From contig NZ_FTMN01000005.1 in the NCBI RefSeq assembly GCF_900155945.1, forward strand, positions 62,001-126,000: a stretch of 64,000 nucleotides of DNA, given 5' to 3'. Source of the DNA: Marinobacterium stanieri (lineage in GTDB: Bacteria > Pseudomonadota > Gammaproteobacteria > Pseudomonadales > Balneatricaceae). Under the pieces are notes generated by a model. It worked only from the letters and a program-made list of their open reading frames with translations, had not been told where the DNA came from and searched no databases. The translations under genes were made by a program, and so were the position numbers. This document shows positions 32,528 through 40,753 of the stretch, piece after piece; position 1 is the stretch's first letter; every line of letters starts with the position of its first letter.

Positions 32528-33367
32528 ATGTCCCTGTTGAACACCTGGAAGCTCGAAAAAAGTCGCGATCGCCTCAACTACGCCATCCACGGCCTGTTGC
32601 ATGGTCAGCGTATTCGCACCTATTGGTGGGGTTCAAAAAAGAACTTCGGTGACCTGATTACCCCGGCACTTCTACTGGCGTACGGCTACACACCGGTGTA
32701 CGAGAAGAAACACCGTGCCGAGCTGCTCAGTACCGGCAGCATTCTGGACGGGGTCAAGGACAGCTTCAGTGGTCAGGTGCTGGGCTCGGGGCTGATTCGA
32801 GACCATCAGGTGCGTCTGCCCAAAGCGCAGTTTCTGGCGGTGCGAGGTGAGCTGTCGCGGGATCGGCTGGGGCTGGATGAGTCCCTGCCGCTGGGCGATC
32901 CGGGGCTGCTGGCGGAAAAACTGCTGAAATCACCGGTGACCAAACAATACCGATTAGGTGTGATTCCCCATTACGCCGATAAGCAGGATACGCGGGTGCT
33001 GGCGCTGCTGAAGCAGCAGGGCGATGCCGCCTGCCTGATTAATCCCGAGGCTTACCCCGAGGCCGTGATTCGTCAAATCGCCGCTTGCGAGCGTGTCATC
33101 TCATCCTCGCTGCATGGCGTCATCGTGGCCCATGCACTGGGGATTCCTGCGGTGTGGATGCAGTTGTCAGAATCGGTTGCCGGGGGCGGCTTCAAATTCC
33201 ACGATTACGCCTCCTCCGTGGGTATCGAGCTGCAGCCGGTTGAGCTAAAGGCGAGCATGTCGCTGTCCGATATGGATGATCTGGCCAGCCTGGCGGATGC
33301 GGAAAAGCTGGCGCAGCGGAAAGCTGCTTTGGATGATTTGTTCGCGTCCCTGCGAACCGGCAAGTAG
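32528..33367 (+). CDS. Polysaccharide pyruvyl transferase family protein
   Basis: Member of the family that transfers pyruvate from PEP to sugars as a ketal (ExoV/CsaB type). The 279 residues have the N-terminal YWWGSKKNFGDLITPALL, the ALAVRGELSRDRLG-like segment AVRGELSRDRLGLDESLPLGDPGLLAEKLL, VIPHYADKQD, and the family's late motif VISSSLHGVIVAHALGIPAVWMQL. It stands alone on the plus strand between two minus-strand glycosyltransferase operons and ends 5 bp from the convergent GT2 gene. The modified sugar is unknown. Confidence 0.88.
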   Translation: MSLLNTWKLEKSRDRLNYAIHGLLHGQRIRTYWWGSKKNFGDLITPALLLAYGYTPVYEKKHRAELLSTGSILDGVKDSFSGQVLGSGLIRDHQVRLPKAQFLAVRGELSRDRLGLDESLPLGDPGLLAEKLLKSPVTKQYRLGVIPHYADKQDTRVLALLKQQGDAACLINPEAYPEAVIRQIAACERVISSSLHGVIVAHALGIPAVWMQLSESVAGGGFKFHDYASSVGIELQPVELKASMSLSDMDDLASLADAEKLAQRKAALDDLFASLRTGK

Positions 33368-33372
33368 CGCGC

Positions 33373-34293
33373 TTACTCGCTCTCGTAACGTCCCAGTGAC
33401 AGGTTCACCATCACCTTGTTGCCCAGGTTAATGTTGGCCTTGATCAGCATGGGCAGAAACTGCAGCAGGAACAGGTTGATCACGCGGCGCTTGTAGCCGA
33501 TGCGGATCAGGTAGTGTGACCAGTGCTTGATCGAGTGCTTGATCCGCTTGTGCTGGGCAAAGCCGGAGCCGCTGACCTCCAGCGGATGGTGTTTGAACAG
33601 CCCGCGCCCCTGAGCGATACGTAATCCGGCCGCCTGCCACCAGGGCTCGATATTGGTTTCCAGATTGTCGAACTCGGTGAATTCGCGCTGCAGGAAATGT
33701 TCGCGCAGAAACTCGGTGCGATACAGGCAGGGGTTGTTGGTGAAGTTGGCAATACCCGAGTCAGCGACAAAGAAGGTGCGGTTCAGGTGCTCGACGCGCT
33801 CGATCTCGTCGTATTCACGGTCCGGCTCGTTGAACAGGTAGGTGGCGTTGAGGTTGGCCTGCTCGGCACTCTTGCGACCTTCCCAGACCTTCAGCAGCCA
33901 GTAATTCGGATCGCCATAGTGGTGTTGGTGACGCAGGCGTACACAGGCGATATCCGTTTCTACTGCCGCCATGGCCGCTTGCAGCTCCTGCTCGCAGGTG
34001 GCTTCATCTTCCACCAGCATGAAATCGTTTTCCAGAAACAGGAAGTAACGGCCGCTGGCCGCCTTGATCAGCTCCTGAAACGGTTTGGCGATGCCGATGT
34101 TGCGCTTCGCCTGCAGCACGGTGAAGCCGTATTTCTCGGCAATGCGGCGATCTTCGCCGGTGCATTCATTGAAGAAAATCAGCTTTTCTTTGGCCATATC
34201 CAACAGGCCCTGGCGCTGATAGCTCTCCAGCGAGTGCTTGAGGGTGCGGGGCTGGCGCCATGACAGCATGGCCAATGTCAGATCGTGTTGCAT
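33373..34293 (-). CDS. Glycosyltransferase family 2-like protein
   Basis: 306-residue GT-A type enzyme. The N-terminus DLTLAMLSWRQPRTLKHSLESYQRQGL matches the GT2 nucleotide-binding start. AKRNIGIAKPFQELIKAASGRYFLFLENDFMLVED carries the acidic END triad that takes the place of DxD. I start at ATG 34293, which has AGGA seven bases before; an in-frame ATG at 34326 lacks one. Basic hydrophobic segments at the C-terminus (KRRVINLFLLQFLPMLIK) may attach it to the membrane. It is the last gene of the minus-strand set beginning at 39377. Confidence 0.82.
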   Translation of the reverse strand: MQHDLTLAMLSWRQPRTLKHSLESYQRQGLLDMAKEKLIFFNECTGEDRRIAEKYGFTVLQAKRNIGIAKPFQELIKAASGRYFLFLENDFMLVEDEATCEQELQAAMAAVETDIACVRLRHQHHYGDPNYWLLKVWEGRKSAEQANLNATYLFNEPDREYDEIERVEHLNRTFFVADSGIANFTNNPCLYRTEFLREHFLQREFTEFDNLETNIEPWWQAAGLRIAQGRGLFKHHPLEVSGSGFAQHKRIKHSIKHWSHYLIRIGYKRRVINLFLLQFLPMLIKANINLGNKVMVNLSLGRYESE

Positions 34294-34327
34294 GGGCGTT
34301 CCTGCAGACAGGGGTGAATTGGACATA

Positions 34328-35227
34328 TCAGGCCGACGGCTCGGTGGTGCGCAGTGCGGGCAACGGGTGATTCTCGTCACCGAACAACTTGCGCTTGGCG
34401 CGGCGGAAGGTGCCCGGCATCTGGCCAAAGTCGATGGCCTGATAACCGCGCTGGGCCAGGTCATAGGCCAGTACCGTAGCGGTGGGGCCGAGTACCGGCA
34501 TGATCAGGTATTCCGCCGGATCATATTCGCTGATGCGGGCGATAATATCATCGTATTCGGCAAAGGCGTTCTTGGCCGGTGCATAGAGGAAATCCACCGA
34601 GGTGGCGTTATTGAACAGTTCTTCCTCAAAGGTAAAGCGGCTGTTTTCGCCCACTACCAGCAGTACCTTGCGGCCCTGCCACACCTGTTTGATCAGCTGT
34701 ACCCGCTCCACCAGTGCAGCTTCCGATTCATCCGGCAGGACGCGGAAAGCGCCCATGGAAGGATAGCTGCGCTGGCCATCCAGCAGTGCCAACACCTCGC
34801 GACCGATACGGATAATGAATTTCTGCCAGATGCGGCCCAGGCCTTCGTAATCCCGTACCGGGTGAATGCCGATCAGGATGTTGGGCTCATCGCTGCCCAG
34901 CACCTGCTCCAGACGTGCATTAAGCTCAGGGTTAACGTCCTGAAAGGATTTGTGGCGCTCGCCCACCATCAGCTTGAGCTCGCCATCGCCAAAGCGGCAG
35001 ATACTGCTGCGGTGCTCGATCAAATGGCGCAGGGTCTGCTCTTCGCTCCATACCTCCGGGTAATCGCGCACGAAGGCTTCGATATCATCCCGAAACAGCT
35101 CAATAATGCGGTCATCGAAAAACTCACGGAAGCGGGTACGGCCTGCCGAGGTGAGCATGAAAGGCGCACCGATAATGGCGATCTGGCGGTAAATGGCGCG
35201 CAGCAGGCGCTTGCGGGATGCGGACAT
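34328..35227 (-). CDS. GT-D fold glycosyltransferase (DUF1792-like)
   Basis: 299-residue protein resembling the GT-D family first seen in streptococcal glycoprotein assembly. The key motif is SSICRFGDGELKLMVGE, where the DGE triad is the proposed metal/nucleotide site. RDYEGLGRIWQKFI, KVLLVVGENSRFTFEEELFN and PVLGPTATVLAYDLAQRGYQAIDFGQ follow, fitting a Rossmann-like core that ends in a nucleotide-binding helix. It starts with a basic N-terminus and lies 17 bp after the epimerase, with the GT2 gene next. Such enzymes are uncommon in LPS loci of this group, as far as I know. Confidence 0.8.
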   Translation of the reverse strand: MSASRKRLLRAIYRQIAIIGAPFMLTSAGRTRFREFFDDRIIELFRDDIEAFVRDYPEVWSEEQTLRHLIEHRSSICRFGDGELKLMVGERHKSFQDVNPELNARLEQVLGSDEPNILIGIHPVRDYEGLGRIWQKFIIRIGREVLALLDGQRSYPSMGAFRVLPDESEAALVERVQLIKQVWQGRKVLLVVGENSRFTFEEELFNNATSVDFLYAPAKNAFAEYDDIIARISEYDPAEYLIMPVLGPTATVLAYDLAQRGYQAIDFGQMPGTFRRAKRKLFGDENHPLPALRTTEPSA

Positions 35228-35244
35228 GTCAATTCCTTGGGCGG

Positions 35245-36237
35245 TTAGCAGTCGTGATAACGGCGGAACCAGTGAACAAAGCGGTCGATGCCAGCCTCAA
35301 TCCCGGTATCCGGGGTGTAGTCGAGGCTTGCTACCAGGTCATCGATATCGGCATAGGTAGCCGGCACATCGCCCGGTTGCATCGGCATCATCTCCTTCAC
35401 GGCATCACGCCCGCAGGCACGCTCAATGGCAGCGATAAAGTCCAGCAGGCTGACCGGGTGATGATTGCCAATATTGTACAGCGAATAGGGCGCTTCTGCG
35501 TGGGAGCCGGGGGCTGGAGTGCGAGCGGGCGGGCGTTCAAGCAGGCGGTCGATACAGGCCACGATGTCGTCCACGTAGGTGAAATCCCGCTTCATGTGAC
35601 CGCCGTTGTAGACGCGAATCGGCTCGCCGGCGAGGATAGCGCGGGTAAAACCGTAATAGGCCATATCCGGACGCCCCCAGGGGCCGTACACGGTGAAGAA
35701 GCGTAGCCCGGTGGTGGGTATGTCGTACAGATGGCTATAGCTGTAGGCCAGTAGCTCGTTGGACTTTTTGGTTGCCGCGTAGAGGCTGACCGGGAAATCG
35801 GTACGGTCGTGTGTGCTGAACGGGCTTTTGCTGTTCATCCCGTATACCGAGCTGGAAGAGGCGAATATCAGGTGTTTGACCTGTTGCTGGCGGCAGCCTT
35901 CCAGAATATTCATGAAGCCGGTCAGATTACTGTCGACATAGGCATGCGGGTTATCCAGCGAGTAGCGTACCCCGGCCTGGGCGGCCAGGTTGATCACCAC
36001 ATCAAAGGTTTGCCGTGTAAACAGCCGAGCCATGGCGTCACGGTCGGCAATATCCAGTTGAAGCCAGTGCAAGCCCGGATAGGCCTGTTGAAGCTGGGCG
36101 ATGCGGTCGTGCTTCAGCTGGGGTGTGTAGTAGTCATTGAAGTTATCGACGAGAGTGATATCAAGCCCTCGCTTCAGCAGGGCCAGGCTCAGGTGAAAGC
36201 CGATAAAGCCTGCGCCGCCGGTCAGTAGTATCCGCAT
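35245..36237 (-). CDS. UDP-glucuronate 4-epimerase-like NAD-dependent epimerase
   Basis: Short-chain dehydrogenase-fold sugar-nucleotide epimerase. The 330 residues have the NAD loop TGGAGFIGFHLSLALL, the NFNDYYTPQLKHDRI segment typical of UDP-glucuronate 4-epimerases, AAQAGVRYSLDNPHAYVDSN, catalytic Ser (SSSSVYG) and YxxxK (YAATKKSNE), and YGPWGRPDMAYYGFT. The last is another mark of the GlcA/GalA subgroup. UDP-galacturonate is the expected product, from UDP-glucuronate made by Ugd encoded at 39551. It sits between a GT4 and the GT-D gene in the same operon. Confidence 0.9.
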   Translation of the reverse strand: MRILLTGGAGFIGFHLSLALLKRGLDITLVDNFNDYYTPQLKHDRIAQLQQAYPGLHWLQLDIADRDAMARLFTRQTFDVVINLAAQAGVRYSLDNPHAYVDSNLTGFMNILEGCRQQQVKHLIFASSSSVYGMNSKSPFSTHDRTDFPVSLYAATKKSNELLAYSYSHLYDIPTTGLRFFTVYGPWGRPDMAYYGFTRAILAGEPIRVYNGGHMKRDFTYVDDIVACIDRLLERPPARTPAPGSHAEAPYSLYNIGNHHPVSLLDFIAAIERACGRDAVKEMMPMQPGDVPATYADIDDLVASLDYTPDTGIEAGIDRFVHWFRRYHDC

Positions 36238-36260
36238 CCTGTTTCAGCTCCCTGTGAATG

Positions 36261-37301
36261 TCAGTTGCGGTGTGCTTCGGCCAGCCGCAGGAACAGGTCC
36301 TTGTACTGCTGCAGAATCACCGGTTGGGAAAATTCGTCACGGAATTTCTGTGCGCCCTTTTCCGTGAGTCGGGCAGCGAGAGTTTCATCTGCCAACAGCC
36401 GGTTCACGGCTTCGGCGCACTGGGCATGGTCGTCGATATCGAACAACAGGCCGTTCTCTTCATGATCAATCAGCCAGGCTGGGCCTGTACTGGCCGCCGC
36501 TACGATGGGAGTGTTGGTGGCCCAGGCTTCGAGTACCACATTGCCCAAGGGCTCAAAGCGGGACGGGAACAGACAGATATCAGCCAGTTCAAACAGGTTG
36601 CGCACATCCTTGCGCAGGCCCAGAAAACGTACACGGTCGGCCACGCCCTCAGATTCCGCCAGCGCTTCCAGCTCAGAGCGCAGTTCACCGCTGCCTGCGA
36701 TCAGCAGGGTGGCATTGGGAATCTGCTTCATGGCTCGAATGGCGGTGTCCTGTGCCTTCTTTTCGTGAAGGCGCCCCAGCGTGAGCAGGACCTTGTGATC
36801 GGCCGGAATCTCCGGCAAGGGGTCGGTAACGTTGAGTGTTTCGGGCAGTTCACCGAAGTTGGAAATCATGCTGACGCGGTCCGCCGGCCAGCCGTTTTCC
36901 GTGACATGGCGCACCAGGTCCGGGGTGTTGACGATCAGATGGTCGCATTTCCGGTAATTGTTGATGTCGTAGTAGCCGCCCAGGCGGCCAATCACCACGG
37001 CATTGCTGGGCGGGCACTTGCGAGAGGCCCGATTCACCCAGGTCAGGATGACATCTGGATCAAAACGGCTGACATGCTGTTTCAGGCGCGTATTGTAAAG
37101 CAGCGGCTTGCTGATTTTTCCCATCGGCAGAGTGCGGTAGGTGACTCCGGCACTGTCCAGTCGGCGCTGCCGAGAGGGTTGCTCTTCAATGATCAGTTCC
37201 TGCTTGAAGTCCGGGTCGGTGGCAAAGGCTGCGGCCACTTTCTCGAAGTAGGTTTCGGCACCGGCTTCAGACTGGGACAGGAGTATTTGTGTCAGCTTCA
37301 T
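36261..37301 (-). CDS. Glycosyltransferase family 4 (paralogue of the 28464 gene)
   Basis: 346-residue GT-B enzyme with N-terminal LTQILLSQSEAGAETYFEKVAAAF. The donor domain has VLLTLGRLHEKKAQDTAI, LIAGSGELRSELEAL, FLGLRKDVRNLFELADICLFPSRFEPLGNVVLEAWATNTPIVAA. It shares LTWVNRAS and RLGGYYD with the GT4 at 28464-29513, so the two probably arose by duplication. Its first 35 bp overlap the end of the O-antigen-ligase-like gene, suggesting coupled translation. Confidence 0.9.
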   Translation of the reverse strand: MKLTQILLSQSEAGAETYFEKVAAAFATDPDFKQELIIEEQPSRQRRLDSAGVTYRTLPMGKISKPLLYNTRLKQHVSRFDPDVILTWVNRASRKCPPSNAVVIGRLGGYYDINNYRKCDHLIVNTPDLVRHVTENGWPADRVSMISNFGELPETLNVTDPLPEIPADHKVLLTLGRLHEKKAQDTAIRAMKQIPNATLLIAGSGELRSELEALAESEGVADRVRFLGLRKDVRNLFELADICLFPSRFEPLGNVVLEAWATNTPIVAAASTGPAWLIDHEENGLLFDIDDHAQCAEAVNRLLADETLAARLTEKGAQKFRDEFSQPVILQQYKDLFLRLAEAHRN

Positions 37302-38460
37302 GTTGTTGTTTTGCCTGGTTGATGCTGTCAGCGGAGCGAAAAAGCATACCCGATAGTGCCAGGGGGAACCATGTCAGCAGCCAGAGGAAGTCAGGATGAG
37401 TAAGCAGTGAATGGCCGATGCTGAATCCGGTCGCGGCGCAATAGACAAACACGGGCGGCCAGAAGGCGGCCAGCTGGCCTGCATGACGATAAAGTGCCCA
37501 AAGGCAGGCTGCCAGCAGAGCCACACCGATCAGCCCGCCATAGAACAGCTGTGACAGCCAGAGACTGTGCGGGTTGGCGTAATGGAACCCCTGAGCCTGA
37601 ACGTCAAAGTCATATCGGTTGCCACAGCCCAGCAGCAAGGAACACTGCTCCGACATTGTGCCGGCAACGTTGCGCCAGATGTCAACGCGCACGAATTCGG
37701 CGGTAAAACGATCGATCATCAGAACCAGAACCAGGCCGCCAGCAGCCAGCATCAGGACCCAGCAGGCCAAAGCAGTGAAGGCTCTCAGCCTGAACAGGTA
37801 GTAGCTGTGTGCCAGCAACAGTGCCAGAATGGGGGTGCGGCTTTGCAAGGGAATGGTCAGCAGAATCAGGCCGCAGACCAGCATGCTGGCGAGCCAGGGG
37901 TTGGTGACCTGGCTGCTGATCAGAATGAAGCCGAACAGGCCAACCGCCAGCGCCAGATAGACCGCATTGAGGGGGCCGGTCAGCTGGTCCAGGCGAGGGA
38001 AGTCTCGGGCCCAGCTCTCCAGTCCGACGCTGGCAATCAGCGTGTACAGGCTGTGTGCCTCCACCACCAGGCTGATCAGCAGCCCCCAGGCGGCAATCCA
38101 CTTGAGACGTTCAGGCTGTGCCATCACCTGTTGGGTAATGGCGGCGAACGCCAGAATATAGACAACATATTTGAGGTGTTTGGCGCTGTCGCCGGGGTCG
38201 GCATTGTTCCAGAAAGAGCTTAGCGCCACGTAGAGCAGGTAGCCCCCCAGCAACAGGCAGGCGCGGGTCGGACGCAGCTGTCGGCGTGCCACCAGCACCA
38301 CTGCCGGCAGCATCAGAAATAGATAGAAAAAGTTGTTGGTCAGCTTGGTGTTCTCAGCCCCCAGCAACAGGGCGATAAACAGCAGGTATGCGGCCAGCAG
38401 GAATCGGCCCCACCGGTTGTTGGCGTCCGGCAGGCAGTGTGCTGGCTGCTGAACTGTCAC
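37267..38460 (-). CDS. O-antigen ligase/Wzy-type membrane protein
   Basis: Polytopic inner-membrane protein of 397 residues with about 10-12 helices and a periplasmic loop, the layout of the Wzy_C/WaaL superfamily. It includes the family-type segment VGLFGFILISSQ and a run LTIPLQSRTPILALLLAHSYYLF, where the LQSRTP Arg resembles the conserved Arg before the large loop. It also has a WLSQLFYGGLIGVALLAACLWALY end. It probably joins O-polysaccharide (or another glycan) to lipid A-core. The start is GTG at 38460, overlapping the acyltransferase stop by 4 bp. Confidence 0.85.
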   Translation of the reverse strand: MTVQQPAHCLPDANNRWGRFLLAAYLLFIALLLGAENTKLTNNFFYLFLMLPAVVLVARRQLRPTRACLLLGGYLLYVALSSFWNNADPGDSAKHLKYVVYILAFAAITQQVMAQPERLKWIAAWGLLISLVVEAHSLYTLIASVGLESWARDFPRLDQLTGPLNAVYLALAVGLFGFILISSQVTNPWLASMLVCGLILLTIPLQSRTPILALLLAHSYYLFRLRAFTALACWVLMLAAGGLVLVLMIDRFTAEFVRVDIWRNVAGTMSEQCSLLLGCGNRYDFDVQAQGFHYANPHSLWLSQLFYGGLIGVALLAACLWALYRHAGQLAAFWPPVFVYCAATGFSIGHSLLTHPDFLWLLTWFPLALSGMLFRSADSINQAKQQHEADTNTPVPV

Positions 38461-39377
38461 TTGTACAGGCGTCCCTTGCCGTCAGGCTGGGTCTTGAAAC
38501 GACGATGCACCCACATGTACTGGCTCGGGTCCTTGCGGATTGCTCGTTCCAGTTCGTCGTTGATGCGCTGGGCGTCGGCTTCATCATCGCCGGAAGGAAA
38601 ACCGTCCACCACCGGGAACAGTTCCAGCTCGTAACTGCCATCGGGCAGGCGGTGCTGGGCCAGCATCAAAATGGGCGAGCCGTTCAGCTTCGCCAGGCGA
38701 GAGGTTGCGGTGATCGTTGCGGCCGGTACATTGAAAAAGCGGGCAAATACTGACTGCTTGCGGCCGAAATCCTGGTCCGGGGCATACCAGATAATGTGGT
38801 TCTTGCGCAGTGCCTTGATCACCGAACGAATATCGGAGCGCTCGATGGGCTGGCCGAAATAGCGACGACGGCCGCGGGTGATAATCTCTTCCATCAAGTC
38901 GTTATTGTGACGACGGTACATGGCGTCGACCGGATAAAAACGGGAGAACAGCAGACCACCCAGGTCCAGGGTGGAGAAATGTGCGCCCAGCAGCAGCACG
39001 CCCTTGCCCTGTTCCAGCGCAGCATCCAGATGCTCGCGGCCCTTGAAATGAATACGATCATCGAACAGGCGCTTGGGGCTCCACCAGGCCATGGCGGTTT
39101 CGAACATGCCGATACCGTTGTTTTCAAAGATGCGCCGTACCAGTCGTGCCTGCTCTTCCCTGTTCAATTCGGGGAAGCAGAGGCGCACATTCACTTCGGT
39201 TACATGGCGGCGCTGGCGGTTAAAACGATGCAGGAAACGGCCCAGTATGCGGCCCAGCAAAATCTGTGCGCTCAGTGGTAACCGGTTCAACAGCCACAGC
39301 AGACCGGTACCCAGCCAGATATGCCAGTAGCGGGGTGCCAGAAATTTCGTGTGTGCAGAGGTCGTTTTTGTCGTCAC
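38457..39377 (-). CDS. LpxL/HtrB-type lipid A acyltransferase
   Basis: Inner-membrane enzyme adding a secondary fatty acid to lipid A (Kdo2-lipid IVA). The 306 residues have an N-terminal membrane anchor (WHIWLGTGLLWLLNRLP). The catalytic HX4D/E motif follows in LLGAHFSTLDLGG, then MYRRHNNDLMEEIITRGRRRYFGQPIERSDIRSVIKALRKNHIIWYAPDQDFG, all typical of the family, and VFARFFNVPAATITATSRLAKLNGSPIL. The start is GTG 39377. It is the first gene of the minus-strand set and is divergent from ugd. Which lauroyl/myristoyl position it serves is not clear. Confidence 0.92.
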   Translation of the reverse strand: MTTKTTSAHTKFLAPRYWHIWLGTGLLWLLNRLPLSAQILLGRILGRFLHRFNRQRRHVTEVNVRLCFPELNREEQARLVRRIFENNGIGMFETAMAWWSPKRLFDDRIHFKGREHLDAALEQGKGVLLLGAHFSTLDLGGLLFSRFYPVDAMYRRHNNDLMEEIITRGRRRYFGQPIERSDIRSVIKALRKNHIIWYAPDQDFGRKQSVFARFFNVPAATITATSRLAKLNGSPILMLAQHRLPDGSYELELFPVVDGFPSGDDEADAQRINDELERAIRKDPSQYMWVHRRFKTQPDGKGRLYK

Positions 39378-39550
39378 GGTGCAGGGTCTTCAGAATGGCG
39401 ATGGGGTTATTGTAAGGTCCTGCCTGAGCACGGGCAAACCATGTTGGCCTGATGTGGGTCTTGGCAAGGGGATCATTTCCCGTGCATTGTGGGACCCTGT
39501 GGTATGATGGTCGATTCGACCTGACACGATAACCGTGAAAGAGAACCGTG

Positions 39551-40720
39551 ATGAAGATAGCCGTAGCCGGGACCGGATATGTCGGTCTTTCCAACGCAGT
39601 CCTGTTGGCACAGCACAACGAAGTGGTTGCGCTGGACATAGTGCCCGAGAAAGTGGCGCAGCTGAACCGGGGCGAAGCGCCCATCGAAGACGTCGAGATC
39701 AGTGAATTTCTTGCCTCCGGCAAACTCAACCTGACGGCGACGCTGGACAAGGAAGCGGCCTACAAGGATGCGGACTTTGTCGTGATCGCCACGCCGACCG
39801 ACTATGACCCCCAGACCAACTACTTCAACACCGGCAGCGTCGAGGCCGTGGTGAAGGATGTGATGGCGCTGAACCCGAACGCGGTCATGGTGATCAAATC
39901 CACGGTTCCGGTTGGCTTTACCGCCGAACTTAAAGAGCGCATGGGCAGTGACAATCTGATGTTCTCGCCCGAGTTCTTGCGTGAAGGCAAGGCTCTGTAT
40001 GACAACCTTTACCCGTCACGCATCATCGTCGGTGAGCGCTCTGAGCGTGCGCAGCAGTTTGCCGACCTGCTCAAGCAGGGCGCGGTGAAAGAAGAGGTGG
40101 CGGTACTGTTTACCGACTCTACCGAAGCCGAAGCGATCAAACTGTTCGCCAATACCTACCTGGCCATGCGCGTCGCCTACTTTAACGAGCTGGACACCTA
40201 CGCTGAAAGCCATGGCCTGAACACGCGTCAGATTATCGAGGGCGTGGGCCTGGATCCACGTATCGGCACCCACTACAACAACCCCTCATTCGGTTACGGC
40301 GGTTACTGCCTGCCGAAGGATACCCGTCAGCTGCTGGCCAACTACGATCAGGTGCCCAACAACCTGATTCGCGCCATCGTCGACTCCAACACCACGCGCA
40401 AGGACTTTGTCGCCAACGCCGTGTTGAGCCGCAACCCCTCCGTGGTTGGTATCTACCGCCTGGTGATGAAAGCCGGCTCCGATAACTTCCGTGCCTCCGC
40501 CATTCAGGGCGTGATGAAGCGCATCAAGGCCAAGGGCGTTGAAGTGGTGGTGTACGAGCCCGTGCTGGAAGAGGACGAGTTCTTCCATTCGGAAGTGATC
40601 AAGGATCTGGACGCGTTCAAGCAGCGTTGTGACGTAATTATCGCCAACCGCTTGACCGACGACATCGAAGATTGCTGTGACAAGATCTACACCCGAGACC
40701 TGTTCGGCGTGGATTCTTGA
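39551..40720 (+). CDS. ugd: UDP-glucose 6-dehydrogenase Ugd
   Basis: Oxidises UDP-glucose to UDP-glucuronate with NAD. The 389 residues (388 in E. coli) have the Rossmann loop [36 protein letters not shown], the central [19 protein letters not shown] helix, and the catalytic cysteine in [15 protein letters not shown] use ATG 39551 rather than the adjacent GTG at 39548. It is divergent from the acyltransferase, and msbA follows after 33 bp. Its product can feed the UDP-glucuronate 4-epimerase encoded 3 kb away. Confidence 0.96.
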   Translation: MKIAVAGTGYVGLSNAVLLAQHNEVVALDIVPEKVAQLNRGEAPIEDVEISEFLASGKLNLTATLDKEAAYKDADFVVIATPTDYDPQTNYFNTGSVEAVVKDVMALNPNAVMVIKSTVPVGFTAELKERMGSDNLMFSPEFLREGKALYDNLYPSRIIVGERSERAQQFADLLKQGAVKEEVAVLFTDSTEAEAIKLFANTYLAMRVAYFNELDTYAESHGLNTRQIIEGVGLDPRIGTHYNNPSFGYGGYCLPKDTRQLLANYDQVPNNLIRAIVDSNTTRKDFVANAVLSRNPSVVGIYRLVMKAGSDNFRASAIQGVMKRIKAKGVEVVVYEPVLEEDEFFHSEVIKDLDAFKQRCDVIIANRLTDDIEDCCDKIYTRDLFGVDS

Positions 40721-40753
40721 TGTTCGACAAACCGACATGCCCGGTGGAACGCG

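Noticed and set aside
36258-37322. 354-codon open frame on the plus strand opposite a GT4 gene
   Set aside because: Antisense shadow; the minus-strand GT4 has all family motifs.
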